This document shows, piece after piece, positions 4,359 through 6,933 of a DNA stretch of 6,933 nt (position 1 is its first letter; each line of letters starts with the position of its first letter). This DNA is from CAZUQH01 sp964622465 (GTDB taxonomy: Bacteria; CG03; CAZUQH01): contig CAZUQH010000053.1 of NCBI GenBank assembly GCA_964622465.1, positions 1 through 6,933 of the forward strand, in the 5' to 3' direction. The notes beneath the pieces are model-generated. The model worked only from the letters and a program-made list of their open reading frames with translations, did no database searches and was not told the origin of the DNA. The translations under genes were made by a program, and so were the position numbers.

Positions 4359-6933
4359 CCTTCCCGCCTACTTCAATCTGGTAAATATACACACCGCTCG
4401 GTACTACTCCACCTTTATCGTATGTACCATCCCACATAAGCGAACCGGAAGTATTACTTGATATATTTCCCTCAGCCATAAAATTCACATAAGCGCCACG
4501 GATATCATAAATTTTGCCGGTGATTGATACATTGCTACCTACTGGCTTCTCATAAATTATCTGCACATAATCGTTCACGCCATCGCCATTCGGCGTTATA
4601 ATCTTCGGAATTACGTTTAAGATAGTGAATTCGGTTGCGCGCGCCGACTGCCTGACCATGTATTTCCCTATAAGACGTGCAAACGTGCGGACTTCTTTAC
4701 GCGTACTGTCAACCTCGCCGCCGATTTTAACCCACTCGATGCCGTTATGGCGGAACAGCGCCAGGTTATTTGTCGGGTCGCTCAAGTCCACGTCATAAGT
4801 GATGGAAATAACTGCGGCTGCTTTATCAAACGTGAAATCATGAAGTGGTTCGGAAGCGCCCTTGCGCTGGACTGCGCCACTTGCAAGCGCAGGCCCAGCA
4901 CTTGCTCCGTAAGCATGGAACTCGTAGCCGGAAACATCGCGGCTGTCGGTCAGAGATATTTGCTTGACTGTAAACAAAATATCCTCTTTATGTTTGTTGG
5001 TATCTTTGTAGAGGACGGAATTGACTTCTCGCGGTATCGTAAGTTTTGCATTGTGGTCATCGCTCAAGACAATAATGTTTGCATTGGTAGAATTATCAGC
5101 AATGACAGAGTCATCACTTTCTACCGGGCTGATAGGCATATTGTCAATTGTCCTGAGTTTATAGAAGTAGAGGGTCCCTTCAACATCGCCGGTTTCTTTC
5201 CAGGTGAGGGTATTGGAAGCCGTTGTGCCAACAAGTACCCAGTCCTTCTCCGGCGCATCAATAAGACCGGCTCGGTAGACACGGTATCCGCCGATGTCTT
5301 CTGCTTTTGAACCATCCGTATTATATTCAACCGCTGACCACGACAGCGTTACCTGGTCCTTCGCGCCAACACTTACTTTGACACCGCAAGGCGGAAGCGG
5401 CTTGATTGTCTTTCTAACTGTCACTGCGGTTGCGAAGTTTGACACAAGCGACACATTGTGCTGGTCATCGTAGGTGACGATTGCAATCCAGTAACTCGTG
5501 TTGTGCTGGAGGCCAGCGAGATAGAATTCTTCTGAACTTCCTGCCGGCGCAGGCAATGGCTCACCAACTGCTTGAAGTGCCGAACCCCACGCCGGCTCGG
5601 TTGAAGACGTAGCAGTCCACTGGTAACTCGCATACCGGACATCATAACTTTCTGCCTGGCCGGCATTTCCGTCATCGCCAGGCGCTGTCCAGGCAAGTTT
5701 CAGGGTTGACCAGCAATGCGGCTTTGCGCTGAGCGCCTCTGCTTTGAGGTCCGTAATCTTTGCTGGCGGAGTGGTGTCTGTCTCTGCCCAGGCACTGGTG
5801 AGATTGGAGAGCGCCGACCAGTTTGCTCCGCTCTTTGGGGTACCCTGTTCAACCCACGTGTTTATCTCGTCTCTTGTCCACATACTGAAGTAATATGTAA
5901 CGCCGCCTGTCAGACCTGATATGAACCGGGTACGGCCCTCACCAGGATTTACTACTGACGTGGAGATGACAATCATCTGCGCACCTGCCGTACCTGCAGT
6001 GCTCCAAACAACTACATAGGATGAATACTGTATACGGAATTCACCACCGTAGATAGTGTGTGTTGCAATGCCATTGTCTCCGGGCGTAGACCAGGTCAGC
6101 CGCAGTCCACCCTCGTCACAGCCAACGCGGCCAGCAGCAAGGTCTGTAATCGCTTGAGGCGGTAGGATATCTCTCGTTTTTACAGGTAGAGGAGGCGAAG
6201 TATAACCAGATCCATTTCCGGATTCATCAAGAATATTGACTTCAAAAAGATAAGTAGTATCCGTAGTGAGCTCAAAATGTCCTGGTAGTGCCGGCTGGTA
6301 TACTGTCTCACCGGGTGAAGCACTACCTGGGTAGTTAAACGGTTCTACCCCAGATACTCTAAACGTCCATGTACCTGATGAAATATCACCTTCCAGGCCA
6401 TCATCGCCAGGTGAAGTCCAGGCAAGCGTCACAGAACTTGAACCAATATCCCACGCTCTGAGGTCTGTCACTACATCAGGTGGCGTGACGTCCGTCTGGA
6501 GCCACGCAGTGCAACCGTTGGAGAGCGCAGACCAGTTAGGTATTTCGTCAGCAGTCCATATACGGAAGTAGAAGGTTGTGCCACCCCACTCCTTGCCAAG
6601 GTCAACAAGATATGACTGTGCCGAATGTGGTTCTACGTCGTGGATTTCCCACACTACATCTGCAGTGGTTGTGCTCCAGGAGATAGGCGGAGTCGCACTT
6701 GACCACTGGACTGCAAACTGGCCAGTGGAGATTTTAAGCGACCAACCATCATCACCTGGTGCGGACCAGGTCAGCCGCAATTGTCCCTCTGTGCAGCTAT
6801 CGCGGATTCCGGCAAGCGAGGTAATCGCAGCTGGCGGGATAGTATCTTCTTCGGATATCCATACCGTCACGGCAGGTGACAAGGCACTTGCAAGGATACA
6901 AGGTGGCTGGTCAACTGCCCTGATGGCATAGTA
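4359..6933 (-). CDS. Multi-FN3 secreted protein with a CHU_C/FlgD-like C-terminal sorting-type domain; both ends missing
   Basis: The frame is open from the right edge to the gap, 858 codons, so this is an internal-to-C-terminal fragment. A TTG at 6882 is not a start: an upstream Y-Y-A-I-R-A-V-D tail of another FN3 unit is in frame. Numbered from that TTG, FN3 units lie at about 13-130, 131-237, 238-368, 369-490 and 495-597; the first four open with PP and carry W-[ST]-x-P-G-D-[DN]-G. Residues 598-748 are a beta-rich region I cannot name (L-T-I-P-R-E-V; H-N-G-I-E-W-V-K-I-G-G). Residues 750-841 are the sorting-type domain: I-T-P-N-G-D-G-V-N-D, I-T-G-K-I-Y-D-I-R-G, M-W-D-G-T, P-S-G-V-Y-I-Y-Q-I-E-V-G-G, then Ns. 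Probably a large surface or secreted adhesin-like protein, or an enzyme whose catalytic part lies beyond the edge. Only the last few residues and stop seem lost in the gap. Confidence 0.85.
5092..6846 (-). repeat. Tandem array of five FN3 modules within the large protein
   Basis: Five roughly 100-130-residue FN3 units follow one another, each introduced by a PP motif (D-T-I-P-P, D-V-T-P-P, D-I-L-P-P, D-T-T-P-P, P-L-P-P). Units 1 and 3 are long forms sharing LRLTWS-x-PGD and N-W-S-A-L-S-N and keep DNA identity, for example the same 16-mer GACCAGGTCAGCCGCA at 6764-6779 and 6089-6104 (plus-strand reading). Units 2, 4 and 5 have diverged further; unit 5 lacks the PGDDG motif and has W-S-A-V-E-Y instead. 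Confidence 0.75.

Noticed and set aside
4747..5310. Plus-strand open frame of 187 codons
   Set aside because: Antisense to the well-supported FN3 and linker coding region; Cys-rich translation with no family features.
1..6933. tRNA or rRNA genes
   Set aside because: I saw no tRNA cloverleaf elements or rRNA-like stretches; nearly all the window is coding on the minus strand.

Overview
All credible genes in this window lie on the minus strand, so biological order runs from the right edge to the left. They look like one gene cluster for cell-surface or secreted proteins of a Gram-negative (diderm) bacterium. Three hallmarks point that way: two outer-membrane beta-barrel proteins of the PorV/PorQ (UPF0164-like) type, two FlgD-Ig/CHU_C-like C-terminal domains with the TPN-x-DG-x-ND signature, and fibronectin type III (FN3) modules with a recurring W-[ST]-x-P-G-D-[DN]-G motif. 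This mix is typical of Bacteroidetes-like type IX secretion systems (T9SS) and of several poorly cultured phyla such as Elusimicrobiota and related candidate divisions. I cannot place the organism from sequence alone. The run of exactly 100 Ns indicates a scaffold gap in a draft, possibly metagenomic, assembly.

Layout, in transcription order. (1) 6933 to 4359: the C-terminal part of a large multi-FN3 protein, cut at the right edge and running into the gap just before its stop. (2) 4259-4358: the gap. (3) 4258 to 2904: PorV-like barrel with two C-terminal TPRs ('PorV-A'), its first codons lost in the gap. (4) 2903 to 2799: a 105-base intergenic stretch mostly filled by a short palindromic interspersed repeat of the 'TGTCATTGCGAG...GCAATCTC' type. 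(5) 2798 to 2403: a 131-residue secreted protein that is only a signal peptide plus a CHU_C/FlgD-like domain. (6) 2406 to 169: a larger PorV-like barrel with more TPRs ('PorV-B'), whose apparent N-terminus is encoded by a second, composite repeat (2218-2364). (7) 179 to 1: the start of another exported protein, cut by the left edge.

How they may work together (inference): in characterised T9SS, PorV is the outer-membrane shuttle that binds the conserved C-terminal domain of cargo and takes it to the surface attachment machinery. Here the FN3 protein looks like cargo, the two PorV-TPR fusions look like shuttle or scaffold proteins, and the stand-alone domain protein could be a minimal cargo, signal or adaptor. 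No translocon gene (SprA/Sov, PorK-N, PorU) is visible, so an actual T9SS is not demonstrated.
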